Position numbers and translations under genes: made by a program. Positions 43,622 to 52,852 of a DNA stretch of 64,000 nt are shown piece by piece. The stretch comes from Massilia timonae CCUG 45783 (GTDB lineage Bacteria; Pseudomonadota; Gammaproteobacteria; Burkholderiales; Burkholderiaceae_D). Location: positions 1,731,086 through 1,795,085 of the forward strand of contig NZ_JH992922.1 of NCBI RefSeq assembly GCF_000315425.1, given 5' to 3'. The first letter of the stretch is position 1; each line of letters starts with the position of its first letter. Under the pieces are notes generated by a model. That model saw only the letters and a list, made by a program, of their open reading frames with translations. It ran no database searches and was not told where the DNA came from.

Positions 43622-44011
43622 ATGATGGTCGATATCGTTTTCGGCTTCGACTTCGGCGTCAAGCGGATCGGCATCGCCATGGGCAACACCCTGACCGGGC
43701 AGGCGCAGCCGCTGCGCGTCATTGCCGCCATCGACAACGCCACCCGCTTCAAGATCATCGGCGAGCTGATCGCCGAGTGGCGCCCGGCGCGCCTGGTGGT
43801 GGGCGAGCCGCGCCATCCCGACGGCGCCGAACACGACATGACCCTGCGCAGCCGCCGCTTCGCCAACCAGCTGCATGGCCGCTTCAACCTGCCTGTCGAG
43901 CTGGTCGACGAGCGCTATTCGTCGGCCGTGATCGCATCGAAGCGCGGCGACGTCATCGACGACAAGGCGGCCGCCATCATTCTGCAGCAATATTTCGACG
44001 CATCTCCTTAG
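43622..44011 (+). CDS. ruvX: Putative pre-16S rRNA nuclease/Holliday junction resolvase YqgF
   Basis: 129 residues from ATG 43622; an ATG one codon later is possible. The RNase H-like fold shows VFGFDFGVKRIGIAMG with the first acidic residue, LVVGEPRHPDG, ELVDERYSS and DVIDDKAAAIILQQYF. YqgF trims 16S rRNA precursors in E. coli and is also annotated as a resolvase. It sits between yqgE and pyrR, 17 bp before the latter. Confidence 0.93.
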   Translation: MMVDIVFGFDFGVKRIGIAMGNTLTGQAQPLRVIAAIDNATRFKIIGELIAEWRPARLVVGEPRHPDGAEHDMTLRSRRFANQLHGRFNLPVELVDERYSSAVIASKRGDVIDDKAAAIILQQYFDASP

Positions 44012-44028
44012 CCGCATCTTCTCACCCT

Positions 44029-44559
44029 ATGCCAACAACCAATCTCAACCTCGACGCCGAGGCGCTCTACCGCGAGCTGCTGGGCCAGGTCCGCGCGGGC
44101 CTGGACGGCGTGCCCGACGCCGCCATCGTCGGCATCCATTCCGGCGGCGCCTGGCTGGCCGAGCGCCTGGCGCGCGACCTCGACCTCACTGCCCGCCTGG
44201 GTTCGATCGACGTGTCGTTCTACCGCGACGACTATGCGCGCAAGGGCCTGCATCCTGACGTGAAGCCGACCCATATCCGCTTCCCGGTCGACGGCGCCAC
44301 GGTGGTGCTGGTCGACGACGTGCTGCAGACCGGCCGCACCACGCGCGCCGCGATCAACGTGCTGTTCGACTATGGCCGGCCAAGCTGCATCAAGCTGGCC
44401 GCGCTGGCCGACCGCGGCGGGCGCGAGCTGCCGGTGGCGGCCGATTTCGCCGGCGCGCGCGTGTCGCTCGCGGCAAACCAGTCGCTGTGCCTGCAGCGCG
44501 ACGAAACAGGCCAACTCTCGCTGACCATCGAAGAAGACAATGCCGACCCTGCACAATAA
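44029..44559 (+). CDS. pyrR: PyrR: pyr regulator/uracil phosphoribosyltransferase
   Basis: 176 residues from ATG 44029. The PRPP-binding motif [19 protein letters not shown] (91-109) is complete, with [17 protein letters not shown] upstream, where Bacillus PyrR has IxTRG. PyrR converts uracil and PRPP to UMP. In Gram-positives it also binds pyr mRNA; in proteobacteria that role is unproven. I see no PyrR-type attenuator here, since the gene lies inside an operon. It overlaps pyrB by 20 bp, indicating tight coupling. Confidence 0.92.
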   Translation: MPTTNLNLDAEALYRELLGQVRAGLDGVPDAAIVGIHSGGAWLAERLARDLDLTARLGSIDVSFYRDDYARKGLHPDVKPTHIRFPVDGATVVLVDDVLQTGRTTRAAINVLFDYGRPSCIKLAALADRGGRELPVAADFAGARVSLAANQSLCLQRDETGQLSLTIEEDNADPAQ

Positions 44560-45514
44560 TCCGCAACTGAACAAGAACGGCGAGCTGCAACACCTGCTCA
44601 CCATCGAGGGACTCAAGAAGTCGCACATCGACCACATCCTCGACACCGCATCGAGCTTCGTCGGCATCTCCGACCGCGAAGTCAAGAAAGTCCCGCTCAT
44701 GCGCGGCAAGAGCGTGTTCAACCTGTTCTTCGAAAACTCGACGCGCACCCGTACCACCTTCGAGATCGCCTCGAAGCGCCTGTCGGCCGACGTCATCAAC
44801 CTGAACATCCAGGCCTCGTCGACCACCAAGGGCGAGTCGCTGCTCGACACCATCGACAACCTGGCCGCGATGCACGCCGATATGTTCGTGGTGCGCCACG
44901 CGCAATCGGGCGCGCCCTACATGATCGCCCAGCACCTGAACCGCACCCGCTCCGACGTGCACGTGGTCAACGCCGGCGACGGCCGCCACGCCCACCCGAC
45001 CCAGGGCCTGCTGGACATGTACACGATCCGGCACTACAAGAAGGACTTCACCAACCTGCGCGTGGCCATCGTCGGCGACATCCTGCACAGCCGCGTGGCG
45101 CGCTCGGATATCCACGCGCTGACCACGCTGGGCGTGCCCGAGGTGCGCGCGATCGGCCCGCACACGCTGCTGCCGGGCGGCCTGGAGCAGATGGGCGTGC
45201 GCACCTTCACCAACATGGATGAAGGCCTGAAGGACGTCGACGTCATCATCATGCTGCGCCTGCAGAACGAGCGCATGAGCGGCGCGCTGCTGCCTTCGGC
45301 GCAGGAATACTTCAAGAGCTATGGCCTGACGCCGGAACGCCTGGCGCTGGCCAAGCCGGACGCGATCGTGATGCATCCGGGCCCGATGAACCGCGGCGTC
45401 GAGATCGACTCGGCGGTGGCGGACGGCGCCCAGGCGGTGATCCTGCCGCAGGTAACTTTCGGGATCGCGGTACGGATGGCGGTGATGAGCATTTTGGCAG
45501 GAACCCACGCATGA
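44540..45514 (+). CDS. pyrB: Aspartate carbamoyltransferase, catalytic subunit
   Basis: 324 residues. The carbamoyl-phosphate motif [15 protein letters not shown] (63-77) is perfect; [34 protein letters not shown] and the C-terminal [14 protein letters not shown] also match. It condenses aspartate with carbamoyl phosphate, the committed step of pyrimidine synthesis. There is no pyrI; the gene instead overlaps a degenerate pyrC by 4 bp, as expected for the class A ATCases that assemble with an inactive dihydroorotase. Confidence 0.96.
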   Translation: MPTLHNNPQLNKNGELQHLLTIEGLKKSHIDHILDTASSFVGISDREVKKVPLMRGKSVFNLFFENSTRTRTTFEIASKRLSADVINLNIQASSTTKGESLLDTIDNLAAMHADMFVVRHAQSGAPYMIAQHLNRTRSDVHVVNAGDGRHAHPTQGLLDMYTIRHYKKDFTNLRVAIVGDILHSRVARSDIHALTTLGVPEVRAIGPHTLLPGGLEQMGVRTFTNMDEGLKDVDVIIMLRLQNERMSGALLPSAQEYFKSYGLTPERLALAKPDAIVMHPGPMNRGVEIDSAVADGAQAVILPQVTFGIAVRMAVMSILAGTHA

Positions 45515-46794
45515 AACTTCATATCAAGAACGGGCGAGTGATCGACCCGGCGAACGGCATCGACGCAGCGCAAGACCTGTTCATCGCCGACGGCAGGATC
45601 GCGGCCCTCGGCGCCGCGCCGCAAGGCTTCAGCGCCGACCAGACCATCGATGCAAGCGGCCTGGTGGTTGCCCCCGGCCTGATCGACCTGTCGGCGCGCC
45701 TGCGCGAGCCGGGCTACGAATACAAGGCCACGCTCGAATCCGAGCTGCAGGCCGCGATGCAGGGCGGCGTGACCACGCTCGTGTGCCCGCCCGACACCGA
45801 TCCGGTGCTCGACGAGCCGGGCCTGGTCGAGATGCTCAAGCACCGCGCGCGCATGCTCGACCAGGCCAATGTGCACCCGCTGGGCGCGCTGACCGTGGGC
45901 CTGAAGGGCCAGGCGCTGACCGAGATGGCCGAACTGACCGAAGCCGGCTGCATCGGCTTCGCCCAGGCCGAGGAACCGATCCTCGATACCACCGTGCTGC
46001 TGCGCGCCATGCAGTATGCGAAAACCTTTGGCTATACCGTGTGGCTGCGTCCGCAGGACGCCCACATCGGCCGCGGCGGCGTGGCCCACAGCGGTCCGCT
46101 GGCGTCGCGCCTGGGCCTGTCGGGCGTGCCGGTGATGTCCGAGACCATCGCGCTGCACACGATCTTCGAACTGATGCGCGCCACCGGCGCGCGCGTGCAC
46201 CTGTGCCGCATCTCGTCCGCCGCCGGCCTGGAGCTGATCCGCGCCGCCAAGAAGGAAGGCCTGGACCTCAGCGTCGACGTCGGCGTGCACCACCTGCACA
46301 TGACCGACGCCGACATCGGCTTCTTCGATTCCAACGCGCGCCTGACGCCGCCACTGCGTTCGCAGCGCGACCGCGACGCGATCCGTGCGGCCGTGCTGGA
46401 CGGCACCGTGGACGCGGTCTGCTCCGACCACACCCCGGTCGACGACGACGAGAAGCTGCTGCCGTTCGGCGAAGCCTCGCCCGGCGCCACCGGCCTGGAA
46501 CTGCTGCTCAGCCTCACGCTCAAGTGGGCCCAGGACCAGCAGGACGCCGACAAGGCGCTGGCCCTGGCGCTCGGCCGCATCACGCATGACGCGGCCCGCA
46601 TCGCCGGGCTGCCGGCCGGCACCCTAGGCGTCGGCGCCGCGGCCGACGTGGTGCTGTTCGATCCAGACGCGCGCTGGAAGGTGGAGGGCAAGACCCTGGC
46701 CAGCCAGGGCAAGCACACGCCTTTCCTCGGCTACGAGCTGGCCGGACAGGTCAAGGCCACCATCGTGCGCGGCCGCGTGGCGTACCAGCGCTGA
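45511..46794 (+). CDS. pyrX: Dihydroorotase-like non-catalytic subunit (PyrC-prime)
   Basis: 427 residues of the class I dihydroorotase fold. The metal motif D-x-H-x-H-x-R-x-P-G appears as [10 protein letters not shown] (59-68), so both zinc histidines are replaced, by S61 and R63. The rest ([57 protein letters not shown]) keeps the family pattern. Such PyrC-prime proteins are known to be inactive and to hold ATCase trimers in a dodecamer. An active dihydroorotase must be encoded elsewhere. Confidence 0.9.
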   Translation: MKLHIKNGRVIDPANGIDAAQDLFIADGRIAALGAAPQGFSADQTIDASGLVVAPGLIDLSARLREPGYEYKATLESELQAAMQGGVTTLVCPPDTDPVLDEPGLVEMLKHRARMLDQANVHPLGALTVGLKGQALTEMAELTEAGCIGFAQAEEPILDTTVLLRAMQYAKTFGYTVWLRPQDAHIGRGGVAHSGPLASRLGLSGVPVMSETIALHTIFELMRATGARVHLCRISSAAGLELIRAAKKEGLDLSVDVGVHHLHMTDADIGFFDSNARLTPPLRSQRDRDAIRAAVLDGTVDAVCSDHTPVDDDEKLLPFGEASPGATGLELLLSLTLKWAQDQQDADKALALALGRITHDAARIAGLPAGTLGVGAAADVVLFDPDARWKVEGKTLASQGKHTPFLGYELAGQVKATIVRGRVAYQR

Positions 46795-46838
46795 TCCACC
46801 CGGGACGGCGGGCCTGCCATGAAGCCGCCGTCCTTACT

Positions 46839-47582
46839 GTGTTTGCTATCTTGAAGATCCGCCTTGCCTGGCGCCTTGCGCGCGTCGTCGTCCACCTGTG
46901 CGAGGGCCTGGCGACCTGCGCGCTGGTGTTTCCCTTCGTGTCGTCCAGCCGCCGTGCGCGCCTGACCCGCGGCTGGTCGCGCCGCCTGTTGCGCCTGTGC
47001 CGGGTCGAGGTCGACCATGTCGGCGGCGTGCCGGCCCTCGAGCACGCGCTGGTGGTGGCCAACCACGTGTCCTGGCTCGACATCTTCGTCATCAACGCCC
47101 TCGATCCCTGCCGCTTCGTGGCCAAGGCCGAGATCCGTTCCTGGCCGGTGATGGGCTGGCTGGCGGCCGGCGCCGGCACCGTGTTCATCGCGCGCGGCAA
47201 CCGGCGCGAGCTGCGCCACGTGTTCAAGGGACTGGTCGAGGTGCTGCAACAAGGGGAACGGGTCGCCCTGTTCCCCGAAGGCACGACCGGCCTGCAGGGC
47301 GCGGTGCTGCCCTTTCACGCCAACCTGTTCGAGGCCGCGATCGACGCAGGCGTGCCGGTGCAGCCGTATGCGCTGGCCTATGTCGATGCCGATGGCGGCC
47401 CGCACCCGTCGATCGATTACGTGGGCGACACCACCTTCGTCGACAGCCTGCTGCGCATCCTGCAGGGCCCGCCCGTGAAAGCGCGCCTGGCCTGCCTGGC
47501 GCCGCTGGACAGCGTTGGCGCGCACCGGCGCGAGCTGGCGCTGGCGGCGCAGGAGGCGGTGGAAGCCGCCGTGCGCGTTTAA
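46839..47582 (+). CDS. 1-acyl-sn-glycerol-3-phosphate acyltransferase (PlsC family)
   Basis: 247 residues from GTG 46839. One N-terminal hydrophobic segment precedes the acyltransferase HX4D motif NHVSWLDIF (H76, D81) and the substrate motif LFPEGTTG (near 150). It acylates lysophosphatidate or another lysophospholipid at the inner membrane. It lies 44 bp after the pyr genes and its stop overlaps convergent apaH by 4 bp. A second PlsC-like gene is at 55760. Confidence 0.88.
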   Translation: MFAILKIRLAWRLARVVVHLCEGLATCALVFPFVSSSRRARLTRGWSRRLLRLCRVEVDHVGGVPALEHALVVANHVSWLDIFVINALDPCRFVAKAEIRSWPVMGWLAAGAGTVFIARGNRRELRHVFKGLVEVLQQGERVALFPEGTTGLQGAVLPFHANLFEAAIDAGVPVQPYALAYVDADGGPHPSIDYVGDTTFVDSLLRILQGPPVKARLACLAPLDSVGAHRRELALAAQEAVEAAVRV

Positions 47583-48427
47583 CGCTTCTTGCCGCCGTGT
47601 TCCCGGTACTCGGGACAATCCACCTGCAATAGCGTGCGGTCGTCGAGGCACACCGCCGTCAGCTTGCCGCCCCACACGCAGCCGCTATCGAGGCCGATCA
47701 GGTTCGGCCGCTGCACCAGGCCCAGCGCCGACCAGTGGCCGAACACCACCGTCACGTCCTGGGTGCGGCGCTGCGGCAGGTCGAACCAGGGCAGGAGGCC
47801 GCTGCCGGCCGGGCCGGCGTCGCTTTCCTTGTGCTTGAAGTCCATCGTGCCGTCCGGCGCGCACAGGCGCATGCGGGTGAGGGCGTTGACGATGCAGCGC
47901 AGGCGGTCGATGCCCACCAGGCCATCGTCCCAGCGATCCGGCAGGTTGCCGTACATCGCGCCCAGGAAATCGATCCAGCCCTCGCCGCGCAGCGCGGCCT
48001 CCACTTCGCCGGCCAGCGCCATGGTCTGGCGCGCGTCCCATTGCGGCGCCACGCCGGCGTGCACCAGCAGGTGGGCGTCGACGAACATCGCCAGCGGACG
48101 CTGGCGCAGCCAGGCGATCAATTCGTCGCGGTCGGGCGCGGCCAGGATCTCGTCGAGGGTGTCGGAGCGGCTCAGGCGCTGGGCGCCGGCCGCCACCGCG
48201 ATCAGGTGCAGGTCGTGGTTGCCGAGCAGGGCTTCGATGCGCCCGCCGCTCGATTCCGACAAGGCCTTCATGCGCCGCAGCGCGGTGAGCGAATCGGGAC
48301 CGCGATTGATCAGGTCTCCCACGAACAGGATACGCGCGTCAAGGCCCGCCGTCTCGAAGATCCGGTCGAGGAGCAGTTGCGCTTCGTGCGCGCAACCCTG
48401 GAGGTCGCCAATGGCATAGGTTTTCAT
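47579..48427 (-). CDS. apaH: Symmetrical bis(5'-nucleosyl)-tetraphosphatase
   Basis: 282 residues. The calcineurin-like phosphoesterase motifs are AIGDLQGC at the N-terminus, [11 protein letters not shown] and [15 protein letters not shown], with [10 protein letters not shown] and [15 protein letters not shown] near the C-terminus. ApaH cleaves Ap4A to two ADP and removes NpnN caps from RNA. It overlaps the PlsC gene tail to tail and faces a divergent sugar transferase gene across 313 bp. Confidence 0.96.
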   Translation of the reverse strand: MKTYAIGDLQGCAHEAQLLLDRIFETAGLDARILFVGDLINRGPDSLTALRRMKALSESSGGRIEALLGNHDLHLIAVAAGAQRLSRSDTLDEILAAPDRDELIAWLRQRPLAMFVDAHLLVHAGVAPQWDARQTMALAGEVEAALRGEGWIDFLGAMYGNLPDRWDDGLVGIDRLRCIVNALTRMRLCAPDGTMDFKHKESDAGPAGSGLLPWFDLPQRRTQDVTVVFGHWSALGLVQRPNLIGLDSGCVWGGKLTAVCLDDRTLLQVDCPEYREHGGKKR

Positions 48428-48740
48428 ATTTTTCGAGATTGGCCCGTGAAGCTGTCGTTGTTGCTTTTGCGGATACTAAATGATTTTACCCGCCGGCGCT
48501 GTCGCCCGGCACCGCGCTTGTGGTTCCCTGCGCCTGTCTCGTGCCCGGAATGCGCGCGCATCGGCATTTTTTGACTCGCTTCCAACACTGCGTGCGCGTT
48601 AAATACGTGCGCCCGGAAATACCCGTCCATTCCGGTACAATGAATCCGGCTTTCCTCCCGTGAATAGCGTGCACTGGCCATTCCATTTGCCAACCGCCGC
48701 TGCCCGAGGCTCCACATACAGGCATCGAAAGAAAACAATA
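48428..48740. other. Divergent intergenic region, apaH and glycan transferase gene
   Basis: 313 bp without a gene. The half next to apaH is AT-richer. A -10-like TACAAT (48636-48641, within CCGGTACAAT) faces the transferase gene but lacks a good -35. TTGACT at 48571-48576 has no -10 at proper spacing. No hairpin with a U-tract is present. Confidence 0.45.
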
Positions 48741-49835
48741 ATGTTCTCGTTTTTCGTGAGCTTCCTTTCCTGCGCATTGCTGACGCTGCTGGTTATCAAG
48801 ACCGCGCGAAAACATGGGCTGGGGCTCGATGGCGATTTTGGCGGCGTGCAGAAAGTGCACTCGCATGCGGTCGCGCGTATCGGCGGCATTCCAATTTTCC
48901 TCGCGGTGGTGGTGGCGTCCGGGATTTCGATCCTGCGCGAGCCGCAAATGATGGCGTGGCTCGCGACCCTGATTGCCTGCGCCACGATCGCGCTCGCCGG
49001 CGGCATCGCCGAGGATTACACCGGCCGCGTTTCGCCGCTGCGCCGGCTGGCGCTGACGATGGTCGCGGCGGCCCTCGGCTACTGGCTGCTCGACGCGCGC
49101 GTCGGCCGGCTCGACCTGCCGTGGGCCGTGCTGCCGATCGAGACGCTGTGGATCGTGCTGCCGCTGACGATGCTGGCGGTGGCGGGCATCGCCAACGCCA
49201 TCAATATCATCGACGGCTTCAATGGCCTGGCGGGCGTGATCAGCATCTTCATGCTGCTGTCGCTGTCCTACGTGGCGCTGCAGGTGGGCGATATGTTCGT
49301 GCTGGTGGCGGCCCTGATCGTGGCCGGCGCCACCGCCGGCTTCCTGATCTGGAACTATCCGGTGGGGCTGATCTTCCTGGGCGACGGCGGCGCCTATTTC
49401 ATCGGTTTCCTGCTGGGCGAGCTGGCGCTGCTGCTGGTGATGCGCAATCCCGGCGTGTCGACCTGGTATGCGGCGCTGTTACTGATTTATCCGGCTTTCG
49501 AAACGATATTCTCCGCTTATCGCCGCATGTTTGTGCGCGGAAAGTCGCCGGCGATGCCGGATGGTATTCACCTGCACAGCTTGATATTTCGCCGTATCGT
49601 GCAATGGACGGTAGGGCCGCGCGAAGCACGCGCATTGATGAAGCGCAATGCGCGGACTTCTCCTTATTTATGGCTGTTTTCACTGCTGGCCGTGATACCG
49701 GCAACGGTGTTCTGGAAAAACACGACGGCCCTGATGTTCTTCTGTTTGTTGTTCATAATCAGTTACCTCTGGTTGTATGGCCGTATTGTTCGATTCAAGT
49801 CCCCACGTTGGCTTTTTTTAAGCAAGAAGGACTAG
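48741..49835 (+). CDS. MraY/WecA-family polyprenyl-phosphate sugar-1-phosphate transferase
   Basis: 364 residues from ATG 48741 (MFSFFVSFLSC). It has about ten transmembrane segments. Family signatures are KVHSHAVARIGGIPIFLAV, the Asp-rich loop ANAINIIDGFNGLAG, LIWNYPVGLIFLGDGGAYF and the cytoplasmic DGIHLHSLIFRR with the His motif. It should transfer GlcNAc-1-P or a similar sugar phosphate from UDP-sugar to undecaprenyl phosphate, starting O-antigen or capsule synthesis. The last ~350 bp are AT-richer than the rest and lead into the hns region. No other glycan cluster gene adjoins it. Confidence 0.85.
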   Translation: MFSFFVSFLSCALLTLLVIKTARKHGLGLDGDFGGVQKVHSHAVARIGGIPIFLAVVVASGISILREPQMMAWLATLIACATIALAGGIAEDYTGRVSPLRRLALTMVAAALGYWLLDARVGRLDLPWAVLPIETLWIVLPLTMLAVAGIANAINIIDGFNGLAGVISIFMLLSLSYVALQVGDMFVLVAALIVAGATAGFLIWNYPVGLIFLGDGGAYFIGFLLGELALLLVMRNPGVSTWYAALLLIYPAFETIFSAYRRMFVRGKSPAMPDGIHLHSLIFRRIVQWTVGPREARALMKRNARTSPYLWLFSLLAVIPATVFWKNTTALMFFCLLFIISYLWLYGRIVRFKSPRWLFLSKKD

Positions 49836-49936
49836 TCCCGGTTTATTGTTGTATTATATTGCGACATTTAGTGAGAATTCACTAGATTCGGTAATTGCTG
49901 AATCTGCATTTAATCTTTAACGAACGAGGAATGATG
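49836..49936. promoter_or_regulatory. AT-rich hns upstream region with two inverted repeats
   Basis: A strongly AT-rich stretch holds TAGTGA-GAAT-TCACTA (49869-49884) and AGATTC-N10-GAATCT (49884-49905). TATTATATT upstream could be part of a promoter. AT-rich, probably curved DNA is what H-NS itself binds, so autoregulation is plausible. Confidence 0.45.
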
Positions 49937-50248
49937 ATGGATCTGTCGAATATGTCCGTAGGCGATTTGCGCAACCTGCAGGAGCAAATCAAGCAGGAGA
50001 TGAAGAAGCGTGAAGTCCAGGAAGTGCAAAAAGCACGCGAGCAAATCCTGGCCATCGCCCAAAGCGTCGGCATGCCGCTGAAAGACCTGATGGCCGCCAC
50101 CGGCCGCGGTTCGAAAGGCGCCACCGTCGCCGTGCGCTATCGTCACCCGGACGATTCCAACCTGCAGTGGACCGGCCGCGGCCGCCAGCCGAAGTGGGTC
50201 AAGGAATGGGTCGAAGGCGGCAAGTCGATCGACGATCTGCGCGTCTGA
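49937..50248 (+). CDS. hns: H-NS family nucleoid-associated protein
   Basis: 103 residues. Three ATGs stand in a row (49931, 49934, 49937); GAGGA ends at 49930, so the third (MDLSNMSVGDL) has the best spacing. An N-terminal coiled coil (LRNLQEQIKQEMKKREVQE) mediates oligomerisation. The C-terminal DNA-binding domain has ATVAVRYRHPDDSNLQWTG and the core GRGRQPKWV. It silences AT-rich, often foreign, DNA. It is the short form common in betaproteobacteria, and several paralogues per genome are usual. Confidence 0.92.
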   Translation: MDLSNMSVGDLRNLQEQIKQEMKKREVQEVQKAREQILAIAQSVGMPLKDLMAATGRGSKGATVAVRYRHPDDSNLQWTGRGRQPKWVKEWVEGGKSIDDLRV

Positions 50249-50259
50249 TTCCAATTTCC

Positions 50260-50312
50260 CCTGCGCTGAGGAACCTCACTTCCACAGCGCAGGCGGAAAG
50301 TAGCATTCCGCC
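50260..50312 (+). other. Twin hairpins downstream of hns
   Basis: Hairpin 1 (50260-50293) pairs CCTGCGCTG with CAGCGCAGG and GGAA with TTCC around loop CCTCAC, with one A-A mismatch. Hairpin 2 (50292-50312) pairs GGCGGAA with TTCCGCC. They share two bases, so they compete at the junction. Neither is followed by a U-tract. They begin 12 bp after the hns stop and may protect the hns mRNA end. Confidence 0.5.
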
Positions 50313-50369
50313 AGGCACCGGGCGCTTTCCACGCCGCCCGATCTCCGCGCGCCAATCCCACGGCGCCAG

Positions 50370-50400
50370 CGCTTGCCGGTACAATAGCAAGCGATTTTTT
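50370..50400 (+). terminator. Hairpin with U-tract containing a -10-like element
   Basis: CGCTTGC (50370-50376) pairs with GCAAGCG (50387-50393) and ATTTTTTA follows. This looks like a terminator of hns transcripts. The loop CGGTACAATA contains TACAAT (50380-50385), a possible -10 of the following phosphohexomutase gene, so the element may be either or both. Confidence 0.5.
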
Positions 50401-50479
50401 ATCATTCCTCCAACATCCGGCGATGACCACGGTCGATCCAGCGACCGGTGCATGCCTCTCAAGAATTCCAAGGAAGAAC

Positions 50480-51862
50480 ATGGTTGCTCTCTCGAAAACG
50501 ATTTTCAAGGCCTATGACATTCGCGGCATCATCGGCAAGACCCTGGATGCGGGGATCGCGCGCCACATCGGCCGTGCCTTCGGCGCCGCCGCGCTGGCCA
50601 AGGGAGAGCGCAAGGTCGTGATCGGCCGCGACGGCCGCCTGTCGGGCCCGGAACTCAGCGCCGCCCTCAGCGAAGGCCTGCGCGACGCCGGCGTCGACGT
50701 GATCGATCTGGGCATGGTCGCCACCCCGATGGTGTATTTCGGCACCAACGTGCTGGAAACGCGCTCGGGCATCATGGTCACCGGCAGCCACAACCCGCCC
50801 GACTACAACGGCTTCAAGATGGTAATGGCGGGCGAGGCGATCTATGGCGATGCCATCACCGGCCTGCACGACAGCATCGCTGCCTACGACGGCGCGATCG
50901 CCGACCAGCGCGGCGGCTACAGCACCCACGACATCCGCGCCGCCTACATCGAGCGCATCGTCGGCGACGTCAAGCTGGCGCGTCCGATCAAGATCGTGGT
51001 CGACTGCGGCAACGGCGTCGCCGGCGCCTTCGCGCCCGAGCTGTTTACCCGCATGGGCGCCGAGGTCGTCGAGCTGTTCTGCGAAGTCGACGGCACCTTC
51101 CCGAACCACCACCCGGACCCGGCCCACCCGGAAAACCTGCAGGACGTGATTCGCGCGCTGCAAGAGACCGACGCCGAGATCGGCCTGGCTTTCGACGGCG
51201 ACGGCGACCGCCTGGGCCTGGTCACCAAGGATGGCCAGATCATCTTCCCGGACCGCCAGATGATGCTGTTCGCGGCCGACGTCCTGTCGCGCAACCCGGG
51301 CGCCGAGATCCTGTACGACGTCAAGTGCACGCGCCACCTGGCGCCCTACATCGAGAAGAATGGCGGCAAGCCGCTGATGTGGAAGACCGGCCACTCGCTG
51401 GTCAAGGCCAAGCTGAAGGAAACCGGCGCCCCGCTGGGAGGCGAGATGAGCGGCCACATCTTCTTCAAGGACCGCTGGTACGGCTTCGACGACGGCCTGT
51501 ATGCCGGCGCGCGCATGCTCGAGATCCTGACCAAGGGACCGAATCCGTCGGCGCTGCTCAACGGCCTGCCGATCGCCAGCAGCACCCCGGAACTGCACCT
51601 GCACCTGCAGGAAGGCGAGAACTTCGCGCTGATCGACCAGCTGCGCCGTGACGCCAGGTTCCCGACCTCGGAAAAGATCAACGACATCGACGGCTTGCGC
51701 GTCGAGTACGCGGACGGCTTCGGCCTGGCGCGCTCGTCGAACACGACCCCGGTGGTGGTGCTGCGCTTCGAGGGCGAGAATCCGGAAGCGCTCGCGCGCA
51801 TCCAGTCCGAATTCAAGAGCGTGATCCTGGCCGCCAAGCCGGATGCTCACCTGCCTTTCTGA
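50480..51862 (+). CDS. Phosphomannomutase/phosphoglucomutase (AlgC/ManB type)
   Basis: 460 residues from ATG 50480 with AGGAAG upstream; an earlier in-frame ATG lacks a ribosome site. The catalytic phosphoserine S103 is in VTGSHNPPDYNGFK, the metal loop is AFDGDGDRLGL (near 235-245), and the sugar-specificity loop GEMSGHIFFKDR is present. It interconverts hexose-6-phosphate and hexose-1-phosphate for LPS and exopolysaccharide precursors. It is followed directly by waaC and waaA, so it probably supplies LPS core synthesis; its stop overlaps the waaC ribosome site. Confidence 0.93.
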   Translation: MVALSKTIFKAYDIRGIIGKTLDAGIARHIGRAFGAAALAKGERKVVIGRDGRLSGPELSAALSEGLRDAGVDVIDLGMVATPMVYFGTNVLETRSGIMVTGSHNPPDYNGFKMVMAGEAIYGDAITGLHDSIAAYDGAIADQRGGYSTHDIRAAYIERIVGDVKLARPIKIVVDCGNGVAGAFAPELFTRMGAEVVELFCEVDGTFPNHHPDPAHPENLQDVIRALQETDAEIGLAFDGDGDRLGLVTKDGQIIFPDRQMMLFAADVLSRNPGAEILYDVKCTRHLAPYIEKNGGKPLMWKTGHSLVKAKLKETGAPLGGEMSGHIFFKDRWYGFDDGLYAGARMLEILTKGPNPSALLNGLPIASSTPELHLHLQEGENFALIDQLRRDARFPTSEKINDIDGLRVEYADGFGLARSSNTTPVVVLRFEGENPEALARIQSEFKSVILAAKPDAHLPF

Positions 51863-51871
51863 GGTGATTGC

Positions 51872-52852
51872 TTGAAGATTCTACTTGTGCGGGTGTCGTC
51901 CCTGGGCGATGTCCTGCACAACCTGCCGATGGTGGCCGACCTGCTGCGCCGCCATCCGGGCGCCACGATCGACTGGGTGGTCGAGGAAGGCTACGTCAGC
52001 CTGGTGCGCCTGAATCCGCACGTGCGCAAGGTGATCCCCTGGGCGCTGCGGCGCTGGCGCAAGAGCCTGGGCAAATCCGGGACGCGCGCCGAGATCCGCG
52101 CTTTCTTTCGCACCCTGCGCGAGGAAGAATACGACTATGTGTTCGACACCCAGGGCCTGCTCAAGACCGGCATCATCATGGGCGCCGCGCGCGTTCGCAA
52201 GGGCGGCAGGAAGGTCGGCCTGGCCAACGGCAGCGAAGGCTCGGGCTATGAAGGCATTTCGCGCATCTTCCATACCGACAGCATTCCCCTGAGCCCGCGC
52301 ACCCACGCGGTGGCGCGCGGACGGCTGGTGGCCGGCGCGGCGCTCGGTTATCCGGTCGATACGGCGCCCGATTTCGGCCTGCCGGCGCCGGATGCGTCGC
52401 AGCGTCCGGCCTTCCTGCCGCCCGAAGACTATGCGGTGTTCTTCCACGGCACGGCGCGCGCGGCCAAGAAGTGGGCGGACGCCAACTGGATCGCGCTCGG
52501 CAAGGCGCTGGCGCCGATGCCGGTGCTGCTACCCTGGGGTTCGGAGGCCGAACACCGGGACGCCGAGGCGCTGGCCGCCGGCATCCCGAACGCGCGCGTG
52601 CTGCCCAGGCTGTCGATGATGGACGCCGTGACCCTGGCCCAGCATGCGCGGCTCGCGGTCGGCGTCGACACCGGCCTGACCCATATCGCCGCCGCTTTCG
52701 TGCGGCCGACGATCGAGATCTATTGCGATTCGCCGAAGTGGAAGACCGAGGGCAACTGGTCCGAGCGCATCGTCAACCTGGGCGAGCTGGGTGCGCCGCC
52801 ATCAAGCGACGAGGTGGCGGCGGCCGCGCGCCGCCTGCTGGCCGCGGCATGA
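51872..52852 (+). CDS. waaC: LPS heptosyltransferase I
   Basis: 326 residues from TTG 51872, chosen because GAGGTGA stands just upstream and the protein then starts MKILLVRVSSLGDVLHNLP, the classical N-terminus. The GT9 C-terminal half has AVGVDTGLTHIAAAFVRPT with the nucleotide-sugar binding residues. It adds the first heptose to Kdo of the inner core from ADP-heptose. gmhB for heptose synthesis is at 56556. Its stop overlaps the waaA start. Confidence 0.93.
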   Translation: MKILLVRVSSLGDVLHNLPMVADLLRRHPGATIDWVVEEGYVSLVRLNPHVRKVIPWALRRWRKSLGKSGTRAEIRAFFRTLREEEYDYVFDTQGLLKTGIIMGAARVRKGGRKVGLANGSEGSGYEGISRIFHTDSIPLSPRTHAVARGRLVAGAALGYPVDTAPDFGLPAPDASQRPAFLPPEDYAVFFHGTARAAKKWADANWIALGKALAPMPVLLPWGSEAEHRDAEALAAGIPNARVLPRLSMMDAVTLAQHARLAVGVDTGLTHIAAAFVRPTIEIYCDSPKWKTEGNWSERIVNLGELGAPPSSDEVAAAARRLLAAA

